Assembly: GCA_946122785.1 (NCBI GenBank)
Contig: CAMGYJ010000011.1
Location: 37,164,513-37,228,512, forward strand
DNA: 64,000 bases
Source: Linum tenue
Taxonomy: Eukaryota > Streptophyta > Magnoliopsida > Malpighiales > Linaceae
Direction of reading: 5' to 3'
The position numbers were made by a program, and so were the translations under genes. The notes beneath the pieces were generated by a model. It saw only the letters and a list, made by a program, of their open reading frames with translations. It searched no databases and was not told the origin of the DNA. Shown here piece after piece: positions 29,185-39,753 of the stretch (positions are counted from its first letter, which is position 1; every line of letters begins with the position of its first letter).

Positions 29185-29796
29185 AAAGCATTAATTATAA
29201 GGAAAAGGTTAGGAGAGCTGCTGCTGGGCATCGAACCAGAGGCCTCAATTATCAATGTACAAGAAGTCTACCGCTGTACTAAGTCAATTTTCTTGATGTT
29301 ATGTTGCACTTTTTAATATTTCTATAATATTTGTAGTTTATACGTAATATCCCGATCCATATATACGAGACTTTCGAGATTCTCGGGGGGGCCGGGGCCC
29401 CCCAAAGCCTGCTGTAGCTCCGCCCCTGCTATTAAGGCTCAAGAATTTGCAAACAGTGGTTGAGGTTATTTTTTAATTATTATGATAATGAGGTGGAATT
29501 TTTAATAGATTAAATTTTATTTTTTATTTATTTTTTAATTGCCATGTCACCTATTTAACGGTCAACTATGAGAGTTGACTGCCACATCAAGAAACTAACG
29601 GCCAGTGACCAAACTTGGATTGTTAACCTAATTTAAGTGACTATGGATGGAATAAAGTAATTCTAGTGGCTAACGTGAACTTTACTAGTAATTCAAGTGA
29701 CCAAACTTACAATTTAGCCTTTAACGTTATGATGTAATTTGGGGTTGTACCTATATTTTTTTTGGAAAATCTCTTTATGGTACAAACTAAAGTTGT

Positions 29797-29851
29797 ACTT
29801 TTATGTTATGGTACAACTTTAGAACTTCAAGTTGTACCATAACATAAAAGT
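29797..29851. repeat. Perfect 23-bp hairpin
   Basis: acttttatgttatggtacaa ctt (29797-29819) is exactly inverted at 29829-29851 around a 9-nt loop. Related gttgtac/ttatgttac words continue to about 29920 and reappear left of the MULE at about 22240, so this is probably a remnant of an older foldback/MITE repeat. The stretch from here to 30076 has no gene. Confidence 0.75.
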
Positions 29852-30082
29852 CAAATTCTCTTATGGTACAATTTTAATTTGCACTTTGAACGTTATGTTA
29901 CAACTTTAAATTGTACTTTAAAAGACAACTATTTTAAAGAATAATAGAAGTGCTCGGGAAAATAAGTATGTTGGGGGTAAAAAATTCTTTCTCTAACCGC
30001 TTAACTGTTTACTAGCGCTCTCATTAATTATCTTATCCCCTCCTTTATTGTTTTCATTTTTTCAATAATTTTTTAGGTCTAA

Positions 30083-31780
30083 TTGACCAGCAGATTGAAG
30101 CCCATTATGAGAAAGCTGGTGTCACCTAGACAGAGCAGCTTCATCCCAGGCAGACAGACGACTGACAAAATCATCGTGGTCCAGGAAGTCCTCCATTCTT
30201 TGGAGAAGAGAAGAGGAAAGAAAGGAGGGCTTATCTTCAAGATTGATCTAGAAAAGGCCTACGATAGGCTTAGGTGGGACTTCCTGAGGGACACTCTCAA
30301 GGAGGTTGGCCTCCCCAGCCCATGAATCAACTGCATCATGACCTGTGTGGAGCAAAACAGAATGCGCATCCTTTGGAATGGTGAGCTCTCTCAATCGATC
30401 ACGCCGTCCCGTGGTGTCCGTCAGGGAGATCCTCTTTCACCCTATCTTTTCGTCCTTTGCATGGAACGTTTATCTCACAGAATAGATGAGGCAGTTAATG
30501 GGGGTCAGTGGAAAGCGATCAAGCTCTCTGCTAATGGCCCTCCTCTTACACATCTTTTATTTGCAGATGACCTTCTCCTTTTCGCGGAAGCAGAGACTAG
30601 GCAGATTCAGGTGGTGAAAGACTGTTTGGAGGACTTTTGTTCTAGCTCGGGCCAGAAGGTGAATTATGAGAAGTCGATCTTATATGTTTCTCCTAACATT
30701 AATCGGCAGAGGGCTTCGAGACTGAGCCTGCACGCGGGCATTCCTCTTAAAGCTGCCCTTGGGAGATATCTGGGCATTCAAGCGATTCAGGAGCGGGTGT
30801 CTAGTGAGAGATATCAGTCTCTCATTCTCCGCATCCAAAAGAAGATGGCGCCGTGGAAAGCCAAACGCCTCTCTTTTGCTGCAAGACTCACTCTAACCAA
30901 GTCGGTTTCCGCCTCCCTGCCAGTGTACAACATGCAGACTGAGATGATCCCCAACAAAGTCTGCAAAAACATTGACAAGATGAACAGAGATTTTATTTGG
31001 GGCGATGAACCGGATAAAAGCAGGATGCATCTGGTGGCCTGGGAGAAGATGACAACTCCCAAAGATCAAGGTGGAGTGGGGCTCAGACCTACGAGGTTAG
31101 CTAACCTGGCCATGCTAGCTAAAGGGGGATGGCGCCTAATGCAGGAGTAGGATACGCTTTGGACGCAAGTTATGCAGGCGAAGTATGGAAGACAGAGACA
31201 AGGACTCAGCTTGCTCCGTCCTGTTCAGGGAAGTTCCTTCACCTGGAAAAGTTTCTCTAAAGCTATTCCCATCCTCAAGAATGGGTGTGCGTGGAATATT
31301 AAGAATGGTAGAAGCACTAAATTTTGGAATGACCCTTGGGTTTTGCAGGTTCCTTTGCGAGAAATGGCTCTTGGTGAAATCCCGACGGATCTGAAGGATG
31401 CGACTGTAGCTGATTTTGCTCAGGAGGATGGAAGCTGGCGTACAGAGCTCTTCAGCGACCTTCTTCCATTTGAGGTCTACCAGAAGATCTTGTGCATTGC
31501 GGTTGACAAGCTCTCGCAGGAGGAGGACCGCTCTTCTGGTCGGTTTCCGCTGACGGACACTTCTCCACCAAATCGGCTTTCAACCTTTTGACGCAGCAGC
31601 AACCTGACCCTGATGAAAAGTACTGGAGGATTATTTGGCGTTTACCGGTCCCGGAACGAGTTCGGACCTTCATGTGGCAGACTCTGCTGGGGAAGCTCGC
31701 GACCAATACCCTCCGGTACAGCAGGAAGATCGCGGAAACGATCATCCACATCCTCAGAGACTGCGCTCCGGCTCTTTTCT
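30083..31780 (+). pseudogene. LINE reverse transcriptase (partial, broken)
   Basis: Non-LTR reverse transcriptase from LTSRLKPIMRKLVSPRQSSF onward. The thumb and palm motifs are readable: IPGRQTTDKIIV, FKIDLEKAYDRLRWDFL, then GVRQGDPLSPYLFVLCMERL, and the catalytic LLFADDLLLF near 30560. Downstream are LGRYLGIQ and MAPWKAKRLSFAARLTLTKS typical of plant L1 elements, then the zf-RVT lead (PERVRTFMWQTLLGKLATN). In-frame stops after LPSP (30325) and LMQE (31150), and a shift near 31530, show it is dead. The apurinic endonuclease and N-terminal RT are missing by truncation. Confidence 0.88.
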
Positions 31781-31792
31781 TTTGGTCACGAC

Positions 31793-33212
31793 CAATGCAG
31801 TTAAAAGCGCGATTCTACCTAAAAGCGGAAAAGGGGTAAAATCGAAAAGCGGTGAATCAAAGCGTAAAAGCGTAAGTTTTTTATGCATCATGTATAATAG
31901 TTAAAAATATGTTAAGTACGGTATAAACTATGTAAAGTATGAACACACAAAGTTTAGATAAAAGAATAAAAACCTGGAATTTCATGTCTAAATTAGAACA
32001 AACTCATAACATCTTAACAATAACTTCATAAACATAAATTGTAACTCACAAACAAGTTAAGAATCCAAATTCTCACAAGCTGGTTAAAGTTTACATAATG
32101 AAATACGAGTTTAATAATCCAAGTTCTCAAAATCAAAGCACACAAAATCTCAAGTTCTCAACTTGCTCAATACACAAAATGCTTGTTAATCATTTCTTCA
32201 AAACATGAATTTGTGGTTATTTGGATTTAAGTGCTATAAGATTGTGGGGAATATAAACAGTGACCGAGTTTGAATTGAAACTCTATATGTTGTTTTTTAT
32301 CGCTTCCAATAAACTAAGTAATTAGTTTTCATTCTATTGAATTTAACAATAACATGGGTTTCCACCAAAAACAAACAGTAACTTTGTGGCAGTTGTTACA
32401 AATTCAAACGGAAATAATGGAACATGAGATGATTATGGGCGATGACAATGGGTTTGCATTCTATGGAATTTAACAATAATTTGGGTTTCCAACAATAACC
32501 TCGTGGAACCGGAGATGATTATGAGGGATGACAATTGAAATATATGGATACAGATAAAGCCAAAAGTAGCTTTGTGGCAGTTGTTACAAAATCAAACCTA
32601 CCTAATCATTCAGTGATTCCAACCGCATAATGAAAAGAAGAAAGAAAGAACTTTCATCAGCAGAACAAATTCATTTGACTTACTGGAAACGATGGCTTGG
32701 TTACGATTGAGACGAAAACGAGGGCGAGTGTGCGACTACGACGGTCGACCGGCGTTGGAGCTGGCGTGCGCAAGCCTGGAGCTACAGTGGAATGCGGCGG
32801 CGGTGGCTGATACTTCGTTGGAAGGCCGGACAGCCGCGCGGCGGCAGCGGGGGATTGCAGGGGAATGGAGAGTGGGTGGCTGCTGGAGAGTGGAGATGGG
32901 GAGAATTAGGGTTGCAGGGGAATGGATTGGAAGCCTGCCCGATAGCCACCCCTTCCTTTTTTTTTTAAAATCCGAAATGCCAAAACGTCGTCATTTTGAT
33001 TAAGTGCTGGCAATTTTGTCAAATGCTTGGAATCGTAAAAAAACGGGTTGAAAACGCGTTTTTATACGTTTTCACCGATTTTAACGATTCTACTTACGCT
33101 TTTGACCGATTTTGAGTGAAAAACGATTTTATAAGTGATTTGAAACATTTTCCTACCCTAGAAACGTAAAATCGTACGCTTTTACGCTTTAAAGCGCGAT
33201 TTTGACGGCACT
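31793..33212. mobile_element. MULE-type non-autonomous element inside the LINE, 9-bp TSD
   Basis: Perfect 9-bp direct repeat ggtcacgac at 31784-31792 and 33213-33221, so the LINE reading resumes across it. The inner ends are imperfect inverted repeats: aatgcagttaaaagcgcgat at the left versus reverse complement agtgccgtcaaaatcgcgct at the right, followed by repeated taaaagcg words on both sides. Nine-bp TSD and long weak TIRs indicate Mutator-like. The interior is AT-rich with one GC-rich block (about 32690-32950), perhaps captured DNA; no transposase. Confidence 0.82.
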
Positions 33213-33221
33213 GGTCACGAC

Positions 33222-33999
33222 ATGTCCCTCCTCAGTATCAGCATATTTTCTTCAGTGCTACGCAGGATGACTGGCTTCGCAGGAACCTCATGGAAGCAGA
33301 GATGACGGCAGGTGACATCAGTTGGCCGGCCTTCTTCAGCATGACAGTTTGGTTTCTCTGGAAGAACAGGTGCACGGCAGCTTTACAGGGGAGAACCTCA
33401 GCTCTCTCTGCTCCGTCTCTGGAGCATTCCATCATGGTCAAGACGAAGATTTGGCACGATGCCTGGCATGCCCCAACGATTCTTCCGGATCATCGTACTC
33501 GACCGGCTGCTCGCCATGTGGAGAACATCGGCTGGTCCCCTCCCCCCCCCCCCCCCCCCCCCCGGAGGGATGGTTTACTTTGAATGTCGATGGAGCCTCG
33601 AATGGTAATCCTGGTCCTGCAGGAGCAGGGGGAGTGGTCAGAGACTCTACAGGGAAGTAGCTCGGTGGCTTTGTTGCCAACATTGGTGAGGCTACAGCTG
33701 CTCATGCTGAGCTTTGGGGAATAAATCATGGTTTGAATCTGGCTTGGGACCTTGGCTGTAGAACGGTGAAGATTGAGACGGACTCTCAGCTGGCTCTGAA
33801 TCTCATTCAGAACAGAGATGACCCTATTCATCCTTATGCTACTCTTCTTTCGAGCATTCGCAGGAAAATAGGCCGGGACTGGTTGGTCAGCATCACTCAT
33901 GTATATCGAGAAGGGAATAGAGTCGCGGACTGGCTCTCGAAGCACAGTCTCGTCTATCCCTACGGTGTACATGAGCTTGTACCCCGCCACCCGGGCTAG
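33222..33999 (+). pseudogene. LINE C-terminal part with RNase H domain
   Basis: After the MULE the LINE resumes (ISWPAFFSMTVWFLWKNRC). It then gives a plant RNase H (RVT_3) domain: FTLNVDGASNGNPGPAGAGG then VVRD, AAHAELWGINHGLNLAWDLG, KIETDSQLALNLIQ, and ITHVYREGNRVADWLSK. The acidic residues of the fold (D of NVDGA, E of AELW, D of ETDS, D of VADW) are visible. Breaks: a TAG after RDSTGK (about 33660) and a poly-C tract (33538-33562) that shifts the frame in the linker. Ends at a stop near 33999. Confidence 0.82.
33538..33562. repeat. Poly-C tract in the LINE linker
   Basis: A near-pure cytosine run of about 22-25 nt just before the RNase H domain. Its exact length may be a sequencing or assembly uncertainty. 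A second poly-C run (42121-42136) lies in the other LINE copy, also next to a coding break. Confidence 0.8.
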
Positions 34000-34131
34000 T
34001 GGCTTTGCTTAGAGATGATAATCTTGGCACTACTTTCGAGCGGCGTGTTGCGGCTCGAACTCCCTCCTTCTCTTAACTCCCTGTACTTCTTGCTTCTCGG
34101 CCTTGGCCTCCCCTTATGCAAAAAAAAAAAA

Positions 34132-34867
34132 TTCAATTAAACTTTGGCTTCCTTCTAAATAAAGAAATTTTTTAAAACTTATGTGGAATGTGAAATATAG
34201 TCCTTATTCTATGTTTCATTTCGTTTATAAAATGTGTTGCATGATTGACACCTTAGTATAGGCTTTTCTTTCGGAGAAAGTTTTTTGAGTGCCCCTCTTA
34301 TTGATTGTTTAAATTTATCTATTATAAATGAATTTGTACATGTTATTGTTGTATAAGTGTTGTAATGAATATTTGAGCTGAAGTTCGCAGCCAAAGTCCT
34401 CTCATCTTCAACTCTATAACTAATTTTACAAGAGAATCGACAACTACAGAGCAAAAATCAATTTGAAAGGCTATTGTGATTGGTTTATTCAATCCTCCAT
34501 TTTTATAAAAAAAAATTATTTATTTTGTGGAGAGGAAGAAAGTGAAAGAAAAATGGTATGGTGTAAATTAAGGTGGAAAACTTTAATTTGATACCTACCA
34601 TTAAGTTTAAGGACGAAAAATATAACGATGCAATTGGAAGTCGACTTATATGTTTAGTTGCAAGGAAAAATAACTTAAATAGTTAGTATGCAACGAAATC
34701 AATACTTACGTGGTATATGTTGCAATTAACCCTCATTAACATTACATGCCCGTCAAAGTCATAAATGCAGAGAGAATGAGTGGAAGTGACTGACGATGAA
34801 TAGATGGTCCATACTGTATGATATGTCATATATATAATATAACATGAGACACTTCTTCTACCCTGAG
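34132..34867. other. AT-rich intergenic DNA
   Basis: Nothing recognised between the LINE poly(A) and the hAT MITE except its TSD copy at 34860-34867. Confidence 0.4.
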
Positions 34868-35052
34868 CAGCGACAGATCTAGGGGGCGCCCCCGGGCCAC
34901 GGCCCAGCCCTCCTCGGATCCGGAGCTAGTATAGCCCTTGTAGATTTTCGATTTTAGGTATTTGTTTCAGTGTTTCATGGGTTACGGCCCAGTCTTCCAC
35001 ACCTCTTTTCAAATTTGACACAATGCTCTACCCTATCTTGAATCGGCCACTG
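34868..35052. mobile_element. hAT MITE, 185 bp, perfect 8-bp TSD
   Basis: Ends cagcgacagatctaggggg and, inverted, cagtggccgattcaag. Both are variants of the plant hAT end CAGTGGCGGATC. Identical 8-bp flanks accctgag (34860-34867, 35053-35060). The interior is a short GC-rich/gggccc region with no coding capacity. Confidence 0.88.
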
Positions 35053-35558
35053 ACCCTGAGCTCGTGAGTCTTTACTCACTAGCAGAAAGCCCATATGTTT
35101 AAAATTAGAAAAAATGGAAACAAAAAATTGCAAGAGGTGAAACTAAGCATAATCACCATATAACATTACTATTGCTCCATGATGTGACAAAAGCATGATC
35201 AAAAGTAATTCATAGAGTTTCACTCTTTGGAGTGGTATTCCATCTGGGCTCCCTGTTTGCACTACTACATAACAACATTTAGGTGTTTCAAGAATTGGCT
35301 TCTGATTTAGGTTCCAATAAGTTTCTATATTACTAGTCACCAAACAAAGTAATGGGAACAAGTAAACAACCCTAATGTAGTTTAAGAGGGAAAAAAGACA
35401 TTGTTCAAATTATCTGTATTTACTATTTACCTATCCTCCATGTCTCTTCCAATGATATCAATGTTAAGATTCAAATCCCAAACAGCTTTTAAGTTCAAAG
35501 TAGACTTTTGACTTGGGTTCTAGACTGATTGGTTTAAATTGGATAAGATGATATATTT

Positions 35559-35840
35559 TTCAAGAATCAACGGATTGCAATAACTCAAGTTGTTGAAAGA
35601 TGTTTAATTATGGATCATATATAATTTGCAAACACATACCCCTCAAATGAAAGTCACTAATATATATCTTGAAGTTTGCAGATGTTCGGACACTATGTGC
35701 TTAACATAATAGACGAGGTCGTTGGGATTCGAACAGAAGCCCTCCCAGTCATAGAAAGCTCTAATACTATGTCAAGAACCAGTTGATCCAATAACTCAAG
35801 TTGTTCAGAGACGTTCGATTATATATCATATACCATTTAC
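35559..35840 (-). mobile_element. Probable TRIM (miniature LTR retrotransposon)
   Basis: Two direct repeats of about 71 bp (35559-35630, 35770-35840) share caataactcaagttgtt and .tcatata. Read on the minus strand they start near TG and the right-hand one ends TTGACA. Immediately inside lies tagtattagagc (35769-35758), a decayed version of the initiator-tRNA-Met primer-binding site TGGTATCAGAGC. The 127-bp interior has no coding capacity. Total 282 bp fits the TRIM class. Repeats are about 75-80% alike, so it is old; no TSD seen. Confidence 0.55.
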
Positions 35841-36356
35841 TTTCCAAAAAATTTACTTTTGATAAGGTAGACATATTTTGTTGACATGTTAATTAGAATC
35901 TTAAAATAAAAATCAGACATCCAAATCATGTAATCAATCAATTGGGTAGATTTAGCTTCATTTTATCATGGGTTAATAGCATTTTGTACCCTCTACTATG
36001 GTAAATTAACAAACGTAGCTCTTTACTAAATTTTTGCACAAACATACCCTTCTAATATTAAAACGTAACGAGTTTACCATTCCATCCAATTATCCGTTAA
36101 GTGACCGCTAAAGAGATTGTAAAATGACGTAATTGCCCTTCATTTACTTCTAACACTCCTAATTTTGATTTTAATTATTTTTATGTTTCAAATCAATTAA
36201 ATAAAAAATATCAAAGCCCTAAATTAACCAAAGATTGGATAGTTAGTTGTATTCCTGGTAGGAAACTTCGTGTGAGCTCCATCAGCTCCCCGGGAAAATA
36301 AAATTCCTTCCTGGTACGGCAGTAGTAACGTACTATTTGTCCCTATTCTCTCCCCG
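35841..36356. other. Upstream region of the CML gene
   Basis: AT-rich sequence with no repeat I can name. It should contain the distal promoter of the calmodulin-like gene. Confidence 0.35.
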
Positions 36357-36364
36357 TATAAATA
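36357..36364 (+). promoter_or_regulatory. TATA box of the CML gene
   Basis: tataaata preceded by ctctccccg. With the usual 25-35 nt to the start of transcription, the first available ATG is the one at 36448. The in-frame ATG at 36337 lies upstream of this box and is not expected in the mRNA. Confidence 0.65.
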
Positions 36365-36447
36365 TTTATTTCCATATAAATCTGAAATCAATCAATCCTT
36401 CTAAGAACAATCAAAGCCCCGCAATTCCGTCAAAACGGCCCGAAATT

Positions 36448-37038
36448 ATGCTCCTTTCTTCTCCTTCTCCTTTCCATTGCCATTCTAATTCTCCCTCCAC
36501 ACTTTCCTCGCCATTACGCCCCAACCTTCCAACCAATCCCTTCCGCCGCGGCCCAATCATGACCCCGGGACTCCACGCCGCCGACCTCCGCCGGATCTTC
36601 CACCAGCTCGACCGCAACGGCGACGGCCTCCTCAGCATCGACGAGCTCGGCTGGCTCCTCGACCGGATCGGATCATCTTCCCTCCACTTCACCAGCGACG
36701 AGCTCGAGTCCTCCGTCGGCAAATCCACCCTCGATTTCGACGAGTTCCTCGCCTTCTACCGCTCCATCGAGGACGGCGGCGGCGGCGGGGAGTCGGGGAC
36801 TTCCGTGGCGGCGGCGGTGGAGAGGGATTTGGAGGAGGCGTTCAGAGTGTTCGACTTAAACGGCGACGGATTCATAACGAGCGAGGAGCTCCAGAAGGTG
36901 TTATCGAGATTGGGGCTGTGGGACGAGACCACCGGGAAGGACTGCCGCCGGATGATTTCGCCGTACGATACGAATCTCGACGGCGTGCTTGACTTTGATG
37001 AGTTCAAGAACATGATGAGAGAAACGACGTCATCCTAG
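36448..37038 (+). CDS. Calmodulin-like calcium-binding protein (CML44-type)
   Basis: Intronless EF-hand calcium sensor. Such CMLs bind Ca2+ through EF-hands and pass the signal to partner proteins; the specific target is unknown. EF-hand loop 1 is DRNGDGLLSIDE. Position 2 is degenerate: the helix pair survives (FTSDELESSVGKSTLDFDEF) but there is no calcium loop. Loop 3 is DLNGDGFITSEE and loop 4 is DTNLDGVLDFDE. Three working loops with EF2 lost, and the ending DFDEFKNMM, match the CML44 (At1g21550) pattern. From this ATG the protein is 196 aa. The inner ATG at 36559 (MTPGLHAADLRRIF) gives 159 aa, the usual family length, so the first 37 residues (Ser/Pro-rich, no acidic residues) may be an extension, a weak transit-like sequence, or a 5' UTR that happens to be open. 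Confidence 0.9.
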   Translation: MLLSSPSPFHCHSNSPSTLSSPLRPNLPTNPFRRGPIMTPGLHAADLRRIFHQLDRNGDGLLSIDELGWLLDRIGSSSLHFTSDELESSVGKSTLDFDEFLAFYRSIEDGGGGGESGTSVAAAVERDLEEAFRVFDLNGDGFITSEELQKVLSRLGLWDETTGKDCRRMISPYDTNLDGVLDFDEFKNMMRETTSS

Positions 37039-38090
37039 AGAAGGAGAGGGAGGGAATTTTTGCCGGATTTTCTTGATCGCAGTACGGACGGTGAGGATTG
37101 AGTTATTTACGGCCGGGACTCGGGAGATCCAATTTCTAAATTGGACGGTTCGGGTTGTTCTCGGAAGAACCGGTTTGTATTTTTTTTTTTGTTTTTAATT
37201 TTCTGGTTTGTATTTTTATGGTATGTTAGGTTAGGTGTAGATAATTAAATGAGTAGGGCATGATTATTGTATTTGATTGGGAATTAATCAATTGGGGAAG
37301 TTGGGAGGGGGAGTTAATTTGTTCACATTTGAAAGCGCAGCCCATTCCACGCCACGGTGATGGTGTCTCTGATTAGTTAGTTTACATGTGGGTGGTGAGT
37401 GATAATTGAATTGCATTCTTCTTATTTCTTGTCCCCTCGTTGTATGGAAGGATGGAGCAATTCAATTATTGATATTCATTGATGGAGATATATGAAAAAA
37501 TTTGAAGCATCCATGGAGTAATTTTTTTTTTTAATATGAGTGTAATTATATTATTTGGTTGCAAGTTGATGATGATTAGGTTTCTTTCATTAAGTCAAAT
37601 ATTTTTAATATGACGAGATTTTCTTTTATATTGATTTCTTGTGTTCTAACACATTAATTTCACTCTATAGAAACTAGTTTTGTCCCCGGCCGCCCATTAA
37701 CCGGGTGAATTTCATATCATATCTAATTAATCAAGTATTTCTTCATTATGGTTAAACTATTTTAAATTTGAAAGTTATTTATGTTTTCACAATTCATTTT
37801 CACGAACATATTTGTGGTATCTTAATATATGTATGATATCTAACTAAGTAATTTTAATTTCTCAAATAAACAGCCAATATTGAATCAATAATTGTGTAGT
37901 ATTTGATTTAAACAATACACATTTCTCAGTTAGACATTCAATTTATTTTTTTGTTGTAAGTCTATTCATCTAATTTCGAGGATGGAGAAAAATGTACAGT
38001 ATTATTTCTGCAATATTAAGGATTGCTAATTTGTTTGTGTTGGTACCTTCTCCCTCTCAAGGCTAAAGAGTAAACATTTACCAGGATCGG
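37039..38090. other. CML 3' region and AT-rich spacer
   Basis: Contains the CML 3' UTR (a poly-T run at about 37180, then AT-rich sequence). No other gene seen up to the solo LTR. Confidence 0.4.
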
Positions 38091-39452
38091 TGACTCACTC
38101 CTACTGTCACTCTAGAAATTGACCAAGTGTAACCACTTCCTAAAGCGTAGTATAGCGGGTTTGGGTTTTAATGTCAACCCGGGTCCTAGATTTGATGACT
38201 ACTTGGTGAATTCTTGTTATCTCGCAGTGAAACTTTAGTGCAAGTCCAAATTAACAAACAAACAAAGCAAGTTAAACGGTTGTTTTCAAGTCGAGAGAGG
38301 TCACCCGGATATGGTTCCCCCTAGACTACAGTTAAGCCGGATTGCAATTTACCAAGTTTAGTTTTCATGAAAGTTATACTGCGGAAGGTTCTTAAACAGT
38401 CTGAAGTCTCGACTAAAGGTCTTCAGACCCTCTCAATCTGAGTCTCCAGCGGGCGACTAACCTCCACTGGAATAAACAGATTGAGGCCCTAACGAACCAA
38501 ACCTCCACTACCGAATTGAATTCGGTACAGAATAGTGAATTGGCTCCTCGACTAAAGTCGCCAATTCACTACCTTCAATTAAGGATGCTCTATCAACCTA
38601 GGCAGATATTCTCTTTCTAGGTTAAAGCAGAAACAACAGGAATTTGATCAGGATTCATGGCATTCAATCATTCAAACCTCAATCGAATATAATCAATTCA
38701 TAGAAACAGTACTTGGGTTCATACAATCAATCCTAACATACAGAACTAGGGTTTCCCACACCCAGATGAATGGGAGAACTACTCCATGGAGAAAGAAACA
38801 AAAGCAGAATCAGATGCGGAAACCATACTGTGAAGAATGAATTTCTGCTCCTGGTCGTCGATCGACACTTCTCCAAGCTCAAGCCGGGCTCCAATGGTGA
38901 TGAAGATCAAGCTATGGCACTTGGAAACTCTGGTTCGTCCCTTTCTCTCTCTAGGAATCGCTCTGTCTCTCTAAAACTCGGAACCCTTGATTTTTAGCCT
39001 TCTTTTCCGTTAAAACTGCTGCCTGTCGCGATACCCGGTCGAAATACCCGGTTGGGTATTTTGGGTCGCGACCGGGTATAAATGAAACGTGTCGTTTTGC
39101 CTCAGGGAAAAATCCCCGGTCTAGGCCAATAATCCCCGACCGGGGATTTAAGCTTCACGACCGGGACCCCTGCTGTTTCTCGGACGCAAAAACCTCTTTT
39201 CCCCGGTCTCCTCAAAATAATACCCGGCCGGGTATTTCTGGTCATGGCCGGGTATTTTTGTCCTCCAACACTCTTCGACCCAAACGAGCTCCTTTCGACC
39301 TGAAACTCGTTTCTTCGCCTCAATTTCAACGCCAAGTCCTGAAATATGACATAAACGCACAACCTAGCGTGAAATCGGCTTAAAACACGAGAATCAACAT
39401 CTCAAACGGCTCAAGAACAGGGGTAAAAACAAGTGTAATAAATGGTCTATCA
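38091..39452 (-). mobile_element. Solo LTR of the Athila-like family, 5-bp TSD
   Basis: On the minus strand it starts TGATAGACCatttattacac and ends ...gtgagtCA. It matches the Athila-like 5' LTR at 45316-46659 over the first ~120 nt (tgttgattctcgtgtttta then gccgatttcacgctaggttg) and over much of the 3' half (gggttgacattaaaac; ggttacacttgg). The flanks are identical 5-mers atcgg (38086-38090, 39453-39457). No internal region remains, so this is an LTR-LTR recombination product. At 39043-39060, 39131-39148 and 39219-39236 it carries palindromes of the form aa.cccgg/ccggg.tt. Confidence 0.9.
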
Positions 39453-39753
39453 ATCGGTTAGCTTGCTACTCCACTAAGAGGTTTGAAAAATGACACCCCA
39501 GGTGTTAAATGCAACTTGTAGGATTTAGTACTCTTAATAAATACAAATTAAGAATTAAATACACCACATTAATTAATTACTTTTTTTAAAATCTAAACCT
39601 ACACAAAATACAATTCTCTCTCCTATCTCTAATTCTTCCTTTTCCAGCAGCCTCCGACCGCCACATTTCTCCAGTGAAAGTCCCTCCGGTAGACTCCCTC
39701 TGGGTACGTACAAAAATGTACCAATACATTAAAAATTTATACCACTACACTGA
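39453..39753. other. AT-rich spacer
   Basis: No gene recognised. The end of this stretch (ctccggtagactccctctgg) resembles the lead-in to the 14.2-kb repeat. Confidence 0.35.

Larger units (their letters stand above)
23239..29428. mobile_element. hAT-type element with perfect 8-bp TSD (hosts a Helitron)
   Basis: Left end caggggtggagctaagattt; right end is the inverted equivalent (reverse complement caggggcggagctacagcag). Both are followed inward by a ggggggcc tract. The flanks are identical 8-mers ctattaag (23231-23238, 29429-29436). CAGGGGCGGA-type ends plus an 8-bp TSD are diagnostic of hAT. Without the Helitron (23409-28917) the element is about 680 bp, so it was a non-autonomous MITE-like copy. 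Its interior includes a tandem duplication (29007-29184) and a minus-strand tRNA-like segment near 29215-29285. Confidence 0.88.
22281..29719. mobile_element. Outer MULE-type TIR element (7.4 kb including nested insertions)
   Basis: About 110-bp TIRs: 22281 onward (ggctaaagtgcaagtttggt ...) matches the reverse complement of the sequence ending at 29719 (ggctaaattgtaagtttggt ...) at roughly 90% identity, through ttaaca.tccaagtt. The flanks are tttaaggtta (22271-22280) and tttaacgtta (29720-29729), a 10-bp TSD with one mismatch. Long TIR plus a 9-11 bp TSD indicates a Mutator-like element. No transposase is present. Its own sequence is 22281-23230 and 29437-29719; the rest is the hAT/Helitron nest. 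Confidence 0.8.
30077..34131 (+). mobile_element. 5'-truncated L1-type LINE, interrupted by a MULE
   Basis: It begins abruptly inside the reverse transcriptase and runs through RT, the zf-RVT region and an RNase H domain to a poly(A) tail (34121-34131, after cttatgc). This is the usual 5'-truncated LINE structure. A 1.4-kb MULE sits at 31793-33212. I could not find a convincing TSD. Confidence 0.85.

Noticed and set aside
29215..29285. Minus-strand tRNA-like sequence (acagcggtaga ... ggttcgatgcc)
   Set aside because: It has box A- and box B-like words, but the cloverleaf stems do not pair. It is probably a SINE or hAT-internal relic, not a tRNA gene.
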